DNA of 64,000 bases from Veillonella sp. VA139 (GCF_003992005.1 NZ_RQVL01000005.1:1-64000); one strand, 5' to 3'; positions 28,428-37,623 are shown, numbered from the stretch's first letter. Numbers and translations are program-made. Notes: a model not told the origin generated them from the sequence alone.

Positions 28428-29609
28428 ATGAAACGTTGGATTATGCATGTAGACATGGATGCTTTCTTTGCATCTGTAGAACAACATGATCGTCCAGAAC
28501 TACAAGGTCACCCAGTTATCGTGGGTGGCCTTTCTTCACGTGGTGTAGTGTCTACGTGCAGTTATGAAGCTCGGACATTTGGCGTGCGTTCTGCTATGCC
28601 CATTGGGAAGGCTAGACAATTATGTCCAGATGGTATCTATCTATTGCCAAGAATGGAGCGGTATCATGAAGTTTCTGAACAAATTCATGACGTGTTGCAT
28701 CGGTTTAGTCCCTATTTAGAACCCATTTCTTTGGATGAGGCTTTTTTAGATATTTCAGGGCTAGGAAAACTCTATCATTCCCCTATGGCAGTGGGGCGTG
28801 CCGTGAAAGAACAAATTAAGGATCTAACGGGGTTGGTCGCATCTGTGGGCATTGGACCGAATAAGTTTCTAGCCAAACTAGCATCAGATTTACAAAAGCC
28901 AGATGGGTTATATATTATCCCCCATGGACAAGAGGTAGATCATATTAAACACTTACCTGTACGTAGATTGTGGGGCGTAGGGGCTCATATGGAGCAAGTG
29001 TTACAAAGAGGTGGCTTTCATCGGATTCAAGATATTGCGCAGTTAGATTCGTATCATGAGTTAGAACCTTATTGCGGTCATCAAAGTGAGCGGATCTATT
29101 TATTATCCAAAGGCATTGATGATCGTCCTATTGAGTGGAATCGTGAGTTGCAATCCGTAGGCAATGAATTGACCTATGAAAGGGACTTAATGGACCCAGA
29201 GGAAATCGACAACGAATGGCGCTATTTTGCGCATCATGTGGCTAAGCGGTTGCGACAAAAAGGTCTGAAAGGTCATACCATAGCCATCAAAGTACGGTTG
29301 CCAGATTTTACTACGAAGACACGGCAAAAACGATTATCCTATCAGACAGATAGAGAAACTGTATTGTATGAGACGGCCTGTGTATTATATAATAAACTTA
29401 ATGTACAGGGGCCGTTCCGCTTATTGGGGATTACGGTTAGTGGCTTTCACCAAGAGGTGGAGCAAGAGTCGCTCTTTCAGCGTGAAGAAACAGAGCCAGA
29501 TCGGTTAGCACAAGTGCTAGATACTTTGGAAGAACGGTTTGGAGAAGATATTGTTACCACGGGAGCTATGTGGAAACGAAAATGGAAGGATGATACCACA
29601 TCGTCCTAG
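28428..29609 (+). CDS. dinB: DNA polymerase IV (Y family)
   Basis: 393 residues from ATG 28428 (MKRWIMHVDMDAFFASVEQ). Catalytic acidic residues are in HVDMDAFFAS and SLDEAFLD. The fingers motif YEARTFGVRSAM and the little-finger domain (TYERDLMDPEEID onward) are complete. It performs error-prone translesion synthesis. It begins one base after the arsR-type gene, so the two are probably co-transcribed. A second Y-family polymerase is at 50664. Confidence 0.95.
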   Translation: MKRWIMHVDMDAFFASVEQHDRPELQGHPVIVGGLSSRGVVSTCSYEARTFGVRSAMPIGKARQLCPDGIYLLPRMERYHEVSEQIHDVLHRFSPYLEPISLDEAFLDISGLGKLYHSPMAVGRAVKEQIKDLTGLVASVGIGPNKFLAKLASDLQKPDGLYIIPHGQEVDHIKHLPVRRLWGVGAHMEQVLQRGGFHRIQDIAQLDSYHELEPYCGHQSERIYLLSKGIDDRPIEWNRELQSVGNELTYERDLMDPEEIDNEWRYFAHHVAKRLRQKGLKGHTIAIKVRLPDFTTKTRQKRLSYQTDRETVLYETACVLYNKLNVQGPFRLLGITVSGFHQEVEQESLFQREETEPDRLAQVLDTLEERFGEDIVTTGAMWKRKWKDDTTSS

Positions 29610-29618
29610 GAGGATAGT

Positions 29619-30557
29619 ATGCAACAATATATATTGGACCAGGAACAGATTGAAACATTGTTACAAGGCTTGCAGACAGCGTATAGTCATTGCAAAGAAA
29701 TACAACAGCAATATGTGGCGAATTTAGAGGCGCACCATATGGAGTCCCCTGAAATGGCTATGGAAGTGGTAGAAGACTTAGAAAACTTTGCGCATATGTT
29801 GGCTCTATTGGGAAAACAATGGGAAGAACTACGTGGGCTCCAACATATGGTAACAGAGCACTATCTGTATGATATGATCTCTTCCTTAGAAGAGACACCA
29901 ACCGTAGAAACTGTGGCGGATGAAGGTGTGGAAGGCTATGATGTAGGGGTTGCATTAGGAGTAGACTTTGTGATGGCTGATCGTTGGCAAGGGGAAGTAG
30001 CTGCAAAGACAGCAGAACCGAAACCAGCATCGAGTTCTTTTATGGATTTATTCAGTAATACTAGTGAAACGAAGCGTATCAAAGAGTATGACTATGAGGA
30101 TTGGGACTTTTCCGATGATAGTGAGGATTCTACTGAAGAAGAGGATACTTCTATAGACTTAACAAAACAAACTCATACAGAGTCTAATTTGTATGATACC
30201 TTTGAGATGGGAAAACCTAAAAAAGAACATAAAAAACGTTGTAAACATTGCACAGAACATTCTCCCATCCCAGAAGAACGAGAAAAATGTTGCATTGTGA
30301 AACAAGAAAAAAAGAAAAAAAAGGAAAAAAGCAAAGATAAGAAAAAATCTAACAAAGAGATTCCTTCTGTAGACAAATGGGCGAAAAAGTTATCCAAATG
30401 GGAACGCTATGCAGAAGAGCATGGCGATGCGTGGACAGAAAAAGTCTTGCAAAAAGTAGCCAAAAAGGCGGAGAAAAAAGCGGAAAAGCGGGGCATGAAA
30501 GCGCTCTTTAAGAAGCATAAGTTAGATCGATTTGCGAAGCTAACTAAGGAGGACTAA
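29619..30557 (+). CDS. Uncharacterised protein with acidic and lysine-rich segments
   Basis: 312 residues, no family recognised. Residues 1-90 are predicted helical and Gln/Glu-rich. About 160-190 is very acidic (EDWDFSDDSEDSTEEEDT). About 200-250 is extremely lysine-rich (KKKKKEKSKDKKK) and contains a cysteine cluster (CKHC, then EKCCIV). The C-terminus is again a basic helix. There is no signal peptide or membrane segment. It starts nine bases after dinB behind ctaggagg and ends three bases before the next gene, so it lies in an operon-like string. Confidence 0.75.
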   Translation: MQQYILDQEQIETLLQGLQTAYSHCKEIQQQYVANLEAHHMESPEMAMEVVEDLENFAHMLALLGKQWEELRGLQHMVTEHYLYDMISSLEETPTVETVADEGVEGYDVGVALGVDFVMADRWQGEVAAKTAEPKPASSSFMDLFSNTSETKRIKEYDYEDWDFSDDSEDSTEEEDTSIDLTKQTHTESNLYDTFEMGKPKKEHKKRCKHCTEHSPIPEEREKCCIVKQEKKKKKEKSKDKKKSNKEIPSVDKWAKKLSKWERYAEEHGDAWTEKVLQKVAKKAEKKAEKRGMKALFKKHKLDRFAKLTKED

Positions 30558-30560
30558 GGT

Positions 30561-31346
30561 ATGGATGTAGTAAGTATATTAGGATTTATCTTGTTAGGTA
30601 TTGCCGTAGCTACCTTGGGAACGATCATTGGTGCTGGTGGTGGTATTATCTTTGTGCCTGTATTTTTATATTTCTTTCCAGAGTGGACGCCAGCCATGGT
30701 GGTAGGTACATCCTTGTTTACGGTAACCTGTAATGCCATTTCGGGTACTATTGCCTATGTGAAGCAGAAAAAAATTCTCTATAGTGCAGCCATTTTGTTT
30801 AGTATTGCTACCTTCCCTGGATCTATCGTTGGCGCTTATGTGGCGGAATATTTTGATGGTAATGGATTCCGATTCTGGTTTGGCTCCTTCTTGCTCATCA
30901 TGTCTGGCTTTATTGGCTACAAAAACATGCGAAAAGGGGAGCGCAAAGAAGAGTCCTTGCAATTAGAAGAGTTGACCTATAATAAAGTGGTAGGTGTCCT
31001 CGTTAGTGTAGTAGTAGGTTTCTTGTCTAGTTTGTTTGGCATTGGTGGTGGATTAATCCATGTACCAGCATTAATTTATATGATGGGGTTCCCTACCCAT
31101 ATGGCAACAGCTACAAGCCATTTTATTTTAGCTACCTCCACATCTGTTGGTACGCTGACTCACTTTTTGAGTGGACATATTCATTTTGAAGTGGCTATCC
31201 CTTGCGGTATTGGTGCCTTACTAGGTGGTCAATTAGGAGCCTATATTGCAAAACGCTTGCGTGCAAAAACAATTTTGATTGGCTTATCTATTGGGGTTGG
31301 TATCTTAGCCTTGCGTTTGATTTACACATCCCACGTATTGTTCTAA
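30561..31346 (+). CDS. TauE/SafE-family sulfite/organosulfur exporter-like permease
   Basis: 261 residues with seven to eight hydrophobic segments. The two-repeat architecture is visible: GAGGGIIFVPVFLYFFPEW in the first half and FGIGGGLIHVPALIYMM in the second, both typical glycine-rich TauE/SafE motifs. The family moves sulfite, sulfoacetate, taurine-derived or other anions across the inner membrane; the substrate here is unknown. It begins three bases after the previous stop. Confidence 0.88.
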   Translation: MDVVSILGFILLGIAVATLGTIIGAGGGIIFVPVFLYFFPEWTPAMVVGTSLFTVTCNAISGTIAYVKQKKILYSAAILFSIATFPGSIVGAYVAEYFDGNGFRFWFGSFLLIMSGFIGYKNMRKGERKEESLQLEELTYNKVVGVLVSVVVGFLSSLFGIGGGLIHVPALIYMMGFPTHMATATSHFILATSTSVGTLTHFLSGHIHFEVAIPCGIGALLGGQLGAYIAKRLRAKTILIGLSIGVGILALRLIYTSHVLF

Positions 31347-31379
31347 AACATAGAGAATAGATTCAATGGAGAGGATACT

Positions 31380-31802
31380 ATGGGAAAGAGAAAGAAACGG
31401 AAACAACATGAATCACAACCACAGCCAACGATTACGACAGCCCGTTTGACCACTATGATGAAATGGATGTTGTGTATTAATCATTTGGCTTTGTGCTGGT
31501 TCTTTAATGGTCGTGCTGACACGAGTTTACTAGCCGCCAATATGTTGGGTGGCGTTGCCCTTTGTGGGATTTACTGGATACGTTTTAAGAAAGACATGTT
31601 TACCGATGCAGAGGTAGAACGTGGCATGCGCTATGTATTGTCCTATATTCTGATGACCATGACAGCTTTCTTTTACACATTGGCCATGTATCGTTCGGGG
31701 GAATTAACGGATACTATGTATCTGATTATCACCGGGGCTAGTTTCTTTGTGTGGTTCTGTTTGTATAGCGCTACACAGGGGCTCATTAAGAAACGTGAAT
31801 AA
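31380..31802 (+). CDS. Uncharacterised small membrane protein
   Basis: 140 residues. After a lysine-rich N-terminus (MGKRKKRKQHESQPQP) there are four hydrophobic stretches: about 31-45, 51-68, 85-103 and 112-130. I recognise no family. It follows the TauE/SafE gene by 33 bases and is followed by a strong terminator, so it closes that transcription unit. Confidence 0.75.
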   Translation: MGKRKKRKQHESQPQPTITTARLTTMMKWMLCINHLALCWFFNGRADTSLLAANMLGGVALCGIYWIRFKKDMFTDAEVERGMRYVLSYILMTMTAFFYTLAMYRSGELTDTMYLIITGASFFVWFCLYSATQGLIKKRE

Positions 31803-31812
31803 TATATACTAT

Positions 31813-31847
31813 AAGTTCTCGTTACCCTAAGGTAGCGGGAACTTTTT
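31813..31847 (+). terminator. Terminator after the small membrane protein gene
   Basis: aagttctcgttacc (31813-31826) pairs with ggtagcgggaactt (31831-31844), four-base loop, T-run to 31847. Confidence 0.85.
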
Positions 31848-31899
31848 GGATAACATCCTGAATATGACTAACACGATACAACTAGAGAACTAGACAAGA

Positions 31900-31924
31900 G
31901 ACCCCCTGCTGGGGGTTCTTTTAA
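31900..31924 (+). terminator. GC-rich hairpin with T-run
   Basis: gaccccc and gggggtt form a short stem around tgct, followed by cttttaa. It may be a second terminator or an attenuator upstream of the acidic protein gene. Confidence 0.55.
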
Positions 31925-32034
31925 TATATAAGGCATACCTTTGAAAGGTGATAGTAACCGTATATTGTAAAATTTCATTGCCAGGTGGTACAATACAAAT
32001 ACTAGATGAGGGATTGAGAAAGGGGCGATAGAGG

Positions 32035-32505
32035 ATGAATCGATTTTTACGACGAGGACAATTACAAACCATAGAATCACAGAAGGATCCATCCGTGGTA
32101 GAAGACATGAATACGCTGGTGAGTGAAGTGAGTTCGGATGAGTTTTTGGACATGGTACAACAAGAGGGGTCGCCAAAGGATTTGAACCGAGCTATGGATA
32201 TGGTGGAGATGGAAGAGTCAGAAGAAAATCGTGTACCTGTGGATCCCTATGAATCAATGACGATTCGAGATTATAGCCAATTGGATGTATTGCCAGAGAA
32301 CTCTGATGAAGGGTATGGTTTTTCTAGTGCGAATGAAACAGAACAGGATCGATTTTTCCATAACAACTACAATGATATTATGGAAGATGAGTTAGAATAT
32401 GACGAGCACGAGGCTGATAGTTCTTATGATTACGATTCTGGAGATAGTTTTGATTTCGACTTTGACGTTGATTTCGACTTGTTTGATAACTTTGATGATG
32501 ATTAA
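32035..32505 (+). CDS. Uncharacterised highly acidic protein
   Basis: 156 residues. Net charge is strongly negative, increasing to an almost pure Asp/Phe tail (SFDFDFDVDFDLFDNFDDD). There is no signal sequence, membrane segment or recognisable domain. gatagagg precedes the ATG. It ends seven bases before the molybdopterin oxidoreductase gene and may be co-expressed with it, although no functional link is known to me. Confidence 0.65.
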   Translation: MNRFLRRGQLQTIESQKDPSVVEDMNTLVSEVSSDEFLDMVQQEGSPKDLNRAMDMVEMEESEENRVPVDPYESMTIRDYSQLDVLPENSDEGYGFSSANETEQDRFFHNNYNDIMEDELEYDEHEADSSYDYDSGDSFDFDFDVDFDLFDNFDDD

Positions 32506-32512
32506 GGAATGA

Positions 32513-34519
32513 ATGATGATGAAGCCCATACATACAAGGACATCAGTATGTCCCTACGATTGCCCAGATGCCTGTGGATTGACCTTGACCGTTGAGGGAG
32601 ACCGTTTGCAACAGGTGCGAGGCATGAAAACGCACAGTTTCACGAGAGGAACTTTGTGTCAAAAAATGCAATATTACGAACGAACTGTCCACCACAGTGG
32701 ACGTTTAACAACTCCTTTGCGCCGTACAGGCCCTAAAGGAAGTGGACAGTTTACACCCATCACATGGGATGAGGCACTACAAGAAATTGCTAAGAAGTTT
32801 CAATATTGTATTGATACGTACGGCTCTGAAAGTATTATGCCCTATTCCTATGCAGGGACCATGGGAATCTTACAAAAAAGTGCAGGGGATCCACTCTTTG
32901 CCATATTAGGCGCTACCCGCCAAGACAAGGGCATTTGTTCCCCTGCCAAACGCTATGGCTGGGTTAGCCTTATGGGGAATACTTTGGGGAATCGTCCACA
33001 AGATATACAACACAGTGATTGCGTAGTGTTGTGGAGCCTCAATGCAGTGGCTACGGACGTACATGTTCTACATGATGTGACCATAGCTCGCCAACGAGGT
33101 GCCAAGCTTTGGGTAATTGATACGTACTATACAGAGACAACGAAATTAGCAGATGAAGTCATTATCATACGACCAGGTACAGATGGCGCCTTTGCGTTGG
33201 GTGTGGCTCATGTGTTAGCAGAAGAAGGCTTGGTGAATACAGAGTTTATTCATCAGTATGTACAAGGCTATGAGGGATTCCGTGATTCTATTATTTCGCA
33301 GTATCCACTATCGAAAGTGGCGCAGATCACAGGCGTACCAGAGGAGCGTATTATTGAGTTTGCTCGTGCCTATGGACAAGCAGTAGCACCTTTTATTCGC
33401 TTAGGTAGTGGACTTTCACGATATGGAAACGGAGCGAATACGGTGCGATGTGTGGTGGCATTGCCTGCCTTAGTGGGGGCGTATTTGCACAAAGGGGGCG
33501 GACTCTTATCCAGCGCCTCAGGCAGTACATTTGTAGGGGGACAACGTGTTAGCTGGGAGCGCTTTCAGGTAAAAGAAACACGGCTGAACCCAATGATTCA
33601 TTTAGGGCCCATGTTAACAGAGGCCGACAATCCACCGATTAAAGCCCTCTATGTATATTCCAGCAACCCTGCAGTGACCTCGCCGGACCAAATGGTGGTG
33701 TGCAAAGGATTGGCACGAGAAGACCTGTTCACGGTGGTACACGAACGATTTATGACGGATACGGCGAAATATGCAGATATTGTGCTCCCTGCAACGACGT
33801 CCGTAGAGCATAATGATATCTATAATTCCTATGGACATTACACTATCGGTTGTGGATACCAAGCCATACCTCCGGTAGGTGAAAGCCGATCTAACTGGAA
33901 TACCATTTGTAGTATTGCTGGAGTGATGGGCATCGACAACCCTGTGTTTGCTATGTCGGAACTAGAGATGATTGAAGATATTGTGCGACATGCTCCAATT
34001 GCAACGGAAGTGCAAGACAGAATCTTATCGGGGGAATTGGTAGAGATGGATTTATCAGATACATATAAACTAGAGTACGGTACACCATCTGGTAAGATTG
34101 AATTATATAATCCACTAGAGCGTGAGCCCTATCCTGTATATCATGAAGCTTATGGAGATACAGGGGAGTTCTTCCTCATCAATGGGGCTGATCCACGCAT
34201 ACTAGACTCGTCCTTTTGTGAGAACCAAGAGGATACACCAAAGATGGTCGCTCGTATGCATCCAGAGGATGCGAACCGCAAAGGGGTATTACACAGTGAA
34301 TTTGTGCGTTTGTCTAATGAGCGTGGTTCTTTACGGATTGCCTTAGTCATTGACGATACAGTACCACAGGGGACCATTGTGAGTAGTGGTGTGTGGTGGC
34401 AATCTCAATCCCATGATTCAGAGCATACAATCAATGTATTAACTGCCTCACGACCTACCGATTATGGTTGGGGCAGCACCTTTTATGATGTGAAAGTAAA
34501 TGTGGAATCCTGTGACTAA
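32513..34519 (+). CDS. Molybdopterin-dependent oxidoreductase (cytoplasmic, YyaE/YoaE-like)
   Basis: 668 residues. An N-terminal [4Fe-4S] site is formed by C13, C17, C21 and C49 (CPYDCPDAC, then GTLC). The bis-MGD-binding core of the DMSO reductase superfamily follows, with GICSPAKRYGW at about residue 140 carrying the probable metal-ligand cysteine. The C-terminal dinucleotide-binding domain is present (LINGADPRILDS onward). No Tat signal is seen, so it is cytoplasmic. The physiological substrate is unknown. Three consecutive ATGs (32513, 32516, 32519) make the exact start uncertain. Confidence 0.85.
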   Translation: MMMKPIHTRTSVCPYDCPDACGLTLTVEGDRLQQVRGMKTHSFTRGTLCQKMQYYERTVHHSGRLTTPLRRTGPKGSGQFTPITWDEALQEIAKKFQYCIDTYGSESIMPYSYAGTMGILQKSAGDPLFAILGATRQDKGICSPAKRYGWVSLMGNTLGNRPQDIQHSDCVVLWSLNAVATDVHVLHDVTIARQRGAKLWVIDTYYTETTKLADEVIIIRPGTDGAFALGVAHVLAEEGLVNTEFIHQYVQGYEGFRDSIISQYPLSKVAQITGVPEERIIEFARAYGQAVAPFIRLGSGLSRYGNGANTVRCVVALPALVGAYLHKGGGLLSSASGSTFVGGQRVSWERFQVKETRLNPMIHLGPMLTEADNPPIKALYVYSSNPAVTSPDQMVVCKGLAREDLFTVVHERFMTDTAKYADIVLPATTSVEHNDIYNSYGHYTIGCGYQAIPPVGESRSNWNTICSIAGVMGIDNPVFAMSELEMIEDIVRHAPIATEVQDRILSGELVEMDLSDTYKLEYGTPSGKIELYNPLEREPYPVYHEAYGDTGEFFLINGADPRILDSSFCENQEDTPKMVARMHPEDANRKGVLHSEFVRLSNERGSLRIALVIDDTVPQGTIVSSGVWWQSQSHDSEHTINVLTASRPTDYGWGSTFYDVKVNVESCD

Positions 34520-34602
34520 AAAAGAGTGATGCTTGGGTTATAGTTAATAGATATAGTGTATCTATCAATGATAGGTCGAGCATATATGCATAATTAGCAT
34601 AG

Positions 34603-34640
34603 AAAAAGCCATTTTCTACAAAGAAAATGGCTTTTTATTT
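34603..34640 (+). terminator. Terminator after the molybdopterin oxidoreductase gene
   Basis: A perfect 15-bp stem, aaaaagccattttct (34603-34617) with agaaaatggcttttt (34622-34636), is followed by attttatt. Confidence 0.9.
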
Positions 34641-34734
34641 TATCTATAATTAGATATAATAACAAAATAAGCATAAAAAGTGTTTTTATACAGTGTATAT
34701 TTGTTATTATAGGATGTATTTGAAAGGAGGAAGT

Positions 34735-36066
34735 ATGTCAGATCATACTCAACTATCGGGGCGAGCCTATATCGCTATAGGACTTATGCTCTTCGCTTTA
34801 TTCTTTGGGGCAGGTAACTTAATCTTCCCTGCTACTTTAGGTCAACATGCAGGTACCAATGTGTGGTGGGCCATCTTAGGGTTTATCGTAACTGGTGTAG
34901 GTTTACCATTATTAGGGGTTATGGCCATGGGATACTCCGGCAGCCGCAACGTACAAAGTTTGGCAAGCCGCGTGCATCCAGTATTTGGGGTTTTATTTAC
35001 ATTGGCGTTATACTTATCCATTGGCCCGGCCTTTGCTATCCCTCGTACGGGCACAGTATCTTATGAAATTGCAGTGAAACCATTCTTAGGCGGCGCTGCC
35101 TCAGATACATCATTATCCTTGTTCCTTGTAGGGTTCTTCGTAGTCACATTGTGGCTCTCCATTAATCCCCAAAAATTGGTGAATCGCATTGGTAAAATCT
35201 TAACACCAGCCTTGCTAGTGACAATCGTGGTGTTAATTATTAAATCCTTGATTACCCCATTAGGTGGCTACGGCACACCGACAGAGGCGTACGCAACTAG
35301 TGGTACTGCATTCCTGCAAGGTTTCCTAGATGGATATAACACATTAGATGCCTTGGCATCCTTCGTGTTTGGCATTTTGGTTATCGAATTTGTCACACTT
35401 TCAGGGGCACAAACACGTGATGAAATAACACGAGCTACGATGAAAGCGGGTTTAATCGCCGTAGGTTGTTTAGGTGTGGTGTACATCTTCATTGCTAGCC
35501 TGGGCGCTACCAGCGTAGAACAGTTAGGCATTTTGGAAACAGGCGCACCAGTATTAGCGGAATCTGCTCGTTTGTTATTCGGCGATTTAGGGGCTATGAT
35601 CTTGGCAGTCATCGTATTATTAGCGTGCTTGACGACGAGTATCGGACTTGTTACCTCTTGTGCGCAGTATTTTAGCTCACAGTTTGGTGGCTTATCCTAT
35701 AAAGCCTATGCAGTGCTATTCGTGTTGATTTCTTTCGGCGTAGGCATGTTTGGATTGAAAACCATCATTACCGCAGCCATTCCTGTGTTGATGTTCCTCT
35801 ATCCATTATCCATCGCATTGATTGTGTTGGCATTCTTACATCCCTTGTTCAACGGTCGCCAATGCGTATATGCTTGGACAGTAGGGGCAACGTTTATCAC
35901 AGCCCTTGTATCTGGCTTAGAAACAGCCAGCGTAGACTTAGGTAGCGTAGGACAATTCTTCGCTACACAAGTGCCAATGCACGGCATCGGAATGGATTGG
36001 ATTGTATTCGGCGGCGTAGGATTCGTGATTGGAATGATCCATCGGGCGTTGGTGAAAGCTAACTAA
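34735..36066 (+). CDS. brnQ: Branched-chain amino acid:cation symporter
   Basis: 443 residues from ATG 34735, eight bases after aaaggagg. About twelve hydrophobic segments are visible. The N-terminal family signature LFFGAGNLIFPATLGQ and the IGPAFAIPRTGTVSYE motif identify BrnQ (LIVCS family), which imports leucine, isoleucine and valine with Na+ or H+. It is flanked by terminators on both sides and is a single-gene unit. Confidence 0.95.
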   Translation: MSDHTQLSGRAYIAIGLMLFALFFGAGNLIFPATLGQHAGTNVWWAILGFIVTGVGLPLLGVMAMGYSGSRNVQSLASRVHPVFGVLFTLALYLSIGPAFAIPRTGTVSYEIAVKPFLGGAASDTSLSLFLVGFFVVTLWLSINPQKLVNRIGKILTPALLVTIVVLIIKSLITPLGGYGTPTEAYATSGTAFLQGFLDGYNTLDALASFVFGILVIEFVTLSGAQTRDEITRATMKAGLIAVGCLGVVYIFIASLGATSVEQLGILETGAPVLAESARLLFGDLGAMILAVIVLLACLTTSIGLVTSCAQYFSSQFGGLSYKAYAVLFVLISFGVGMFGLKTIITAAIPVLMFLYPLSIALIVLAFLHPLFNGRQCVYAWTVGATFITALVSGLETASVDLGSVGQFFATQVPMHGIGMDWIVFGGVGFVIGMIHRALVKAN

Positions 36067-36093
36067 GAGTATTTTATATAATAAGGAAACACA

Positions 36094-36133
36094 AAAAGCT
36101 ACACAGTAGAATGTATCTACGTGTAGCTTTTAT
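36094..36133. terminator. Bidirectional terminator between brnQ and nrdB
   Basis: aaaagctacac (36094-36104) pairs with gtgtagctttt (36121-36131), extended by gtaga/tctac, with A/T runs on both sides serving the converging genes. Confidence 0.85.
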
Positions 36134-36155
36134 GTATATAACCTTATAGGCATTC

Positions 36156-37184
36156 TTATTCCAAATCATCGAAGTCGAAAGCCGCTGCTTTTGTATAGTT
36201 TGTCACTTTTGCCTCGAAGAAGTCAGTTTTCGTACTGTTCAAGTTGGAGAAACTTTCAATCCAAGCCATAGGATTTTCTTTGATGTCTGGATATAACGGT
36301 TGCAAGCCGATGGAATCAGCACGTTGGTTTGCTAAGTATTTGATATAGCGTTCGATCAATGTGTTGTTGATGCCAAGGATTTTGTCATCAGTGATGTATT
36401 GACCCCAAGCGATTTCATTTTCTGTACCTTCACGGAGCATTTGTGTCAATTCAGCCTCTAGTTCAGCAGTGAAGAGTTCAGGACGTTCGATGCGAAGTTC
36501 ACGGATGATGTTTTGGAACAACACTAGGTGAGTTACTTCGTCACGATTGATGTATTTAAAGATCGTGGAAGTTGCGGTCATTTTACCTTGGCGAGCCAAT
36601 GTGTAGAAGAAGCTAAATCCGGAGTAGAAATAGATGCCTTCTAAAATATAGTTTGCCATGATCGTGCGAATCAAATTGTGTTCCGATGGCTCATCGCTAA
36701 AACGTTGGTAAATGTCAGCGATGAAGCGGTTACGAGCTAGTAAATGTTCATCTGTACGCCACTCATCATAAATGCGGTCACGAGTAATTGGATTTGTTAC
36801 CGTATCCAAAATGTAAGAATAGGATTGGGCGTGAATTTCTTCTTGGAAGGCTTGGATGTTCAATAAAGAAGCCACTTCGGATGCTGTAATATAACGGCTC
36901 AAGTTTGGCAAGTTCTCGCTTTGAATGGAGTCCAAGAAGTTTAAAAAAGAAATGATTTTGTCGAAGGCACGGCGCTCGCTATCCGTTAAATAAGGGAATT
37001 GCTTAATATCTTCGTTCAAAGAAATCTCTTCAGGAATCCAGAAATTGTTCAGCATCGTGCGATACAATGTATTCGCCCAATCGTACTTAATACGATTCCA
37101 TTCCCGTAAATTCGTCGTATTACCGCCCACCATACTTTGCGTGCCACGGTCGCCATGTTCATTAAAAATCAGTTTCTTTTCCAT
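36156..37184 (-). CDS. nrdB: Ribonucleoside-diphosphate reductase, beta subunit (class I)
   Basis: 342 residues. The diiron ligands are complete: D85 (FLDSIQSEN), E115 and H118 (QEEIHAQSY), E182 (LEGIYFY), E216 and H219 (RDEVTHL). The radical tyrosine is Y122, four residues after H118. It generates the tyrosyl radical that NrdA uses to reduce ribonucleotides. The C-terminal tail ending AFDFDDLE should dock to NrdA. Its own promoter and an unusual leader hairpin are upstream. nrdA is 6.3 kb away on the same strand. Confidence 0.96.
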   Translation of the reverse strand: MEKKLIFNEHGDRGTQSMVGGNTTNLREWNRIKYDWANTLYRTMLNNFWIPEEISLNEDIKQFPYLTDSERRAFDKIISFLNFLDSIQSENLPNLSRYITASEVASLLNIQAFQEEIHAQSYSYILDTVTNPITRDRIYDEWRTDEHLLARNRFIADIYQRFSDEPSEHNLIRTIMANYILEGIYFYSGFSFFYTLARQGKMTATSTIFKYINRDEVTHLVLFQNIIRELRIERPELFTAELEAELTQMLREGTENEIAWGQYITDDKILGINNTLIERYIKYLANQRADSIGLQPLYPDIKENPMAWIESFSNLNSTKTDFFEAKVTNYTKAAAFDFDDLE

Positions 37185-37189
37185 GAAAG

Positions 37190-37227
37190 ATCTCCTATGT
37201 GTTTAGGTGAAAGTCAACATAGGAGAT
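37190..37227 (-). promoter_or_regulatory. Leader hairpin that sequesters the nrdB ribosome-binding site
   Basis: On the minus strand ATCTCCTATGT (37227-37217) pairs perfectly over 11 bp with ACATAGGAGAT (37200-37190). The second arm contains the AGGAG Shine-Dalgarno, which ends seven bases before the nrdB ATG. The stem would block initiation unless it is opened, so translational control is possible. Confidence 0.6.
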
Positions 37228-37283
37228 GACATTCACTAATACAATTACATAATATACATTTTGCCCTCTTAGGGATTATTTTT

Positions 37284-37312
37284 ATTATACTAAACAGGGA
37301 TGAAAGTTTCAA
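37284..37312 (-). promoter_or_regulatory. Promoter of nrdB
   Basis: Read on the minus strand, TTGAAA (37312-37307) and TATAAT (37289-37284) have a 17-base spacer. The transcript would start near 37277 with a 90-base leader. A weak NrdR-like box overlaps 37322-37334. Confidence 0.75.
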
Positions 37313-37368
37313 ATTTTTCTATTTAGTATATTGGCAGAAAATAAGAATAAAACTCATAATATTTATGT

Positions 37369-37374
37369 TATACT
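37369..37374 (+). promoter_or_regulatory. Extended -10 promoter of the 37.4-kb peptide gene
   Basis: TATACT is preceded by TGT, an extended -10 element; no good -35 is seen. The predicted mRNA starts near 37381 with a GTCAC...GTGAC hairpin (37381-37402) directly before the Shine-Dalgarno. Confidence 0.55.
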
Positions 37375-37420
37375 AAAAGTGTCACTATGCCTATTCCGTG
37401 ACAGGAAGGAGGTGTATCTT

Positions 37421-37513
37421 ATGCTTGATTTAGTTATCCTGTTAATTGTTTCTATCATGGCAAATGTAATTAGTTATTTCATTTGCAAATGGCTAGATAG
37501 TAACAATAAATAG
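37421..37513 (+). CDS. Fst-like small membrane peptide, probable type I toxin
   Basis: 30 residues: MLDLVILLIVSIMANVISYF followed by ICKWLDSNNK. One hydrophobic helix is followed by the KWLD motif and a charged tail, the plan of Fst/Ldr-superfamily type I toxins. It is a homologue of the peptide at 59357. The ribosome-binding site ggaaggaggtg is strong. The leader motif GTGACAGGAAGGRGG is shared with the 59-kb locus. An antisense RNA gene converges on it from 37623. Start at ATG 37421; upstream extension is not supported. Confidence 0.7.
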   Translation: MLDLVILLIVSIMANVISYFICKWLDSNNK

Positions 37514-37545
37514 TGACTGGCCTATTGTTATTTTATCGGATAACA

Positions 37546-37623
37546 AGCAAAAAGCACAGGAGTACGAGTCCTGTGCTTTTTTGTGTACCCTACGCTAGAA
37601 TACGTTTCCTGTTAATTTAGTAC
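37546..37623 (-). ncRNA. Putative antisense antitoxin RNA of the 37.4-kb locus
   Basis: A minus-strand promoter, TTCCAA (37658-37653) and TATAAT (37635-37630) with a 17-base spacer, would start an RNA near 37623. The RNA contains the complement of 37607-37617, identical over 11 bases to the toxin codons at 37437-37447. Weaker similarity continues back to the start codon (37421 against about 37591). It would end at the bidirectional hairpin at 37550-37580. Confidence 0.55.
37550..37582. terminator. Bidirectional terminator shared by toxin mRNA and antisense RNA
   Basis: aaaagcacagga (37550-37561) pairs with tcctgtgctttt (37569-37580), with T-runs on both strands. Confidence 0.85.
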
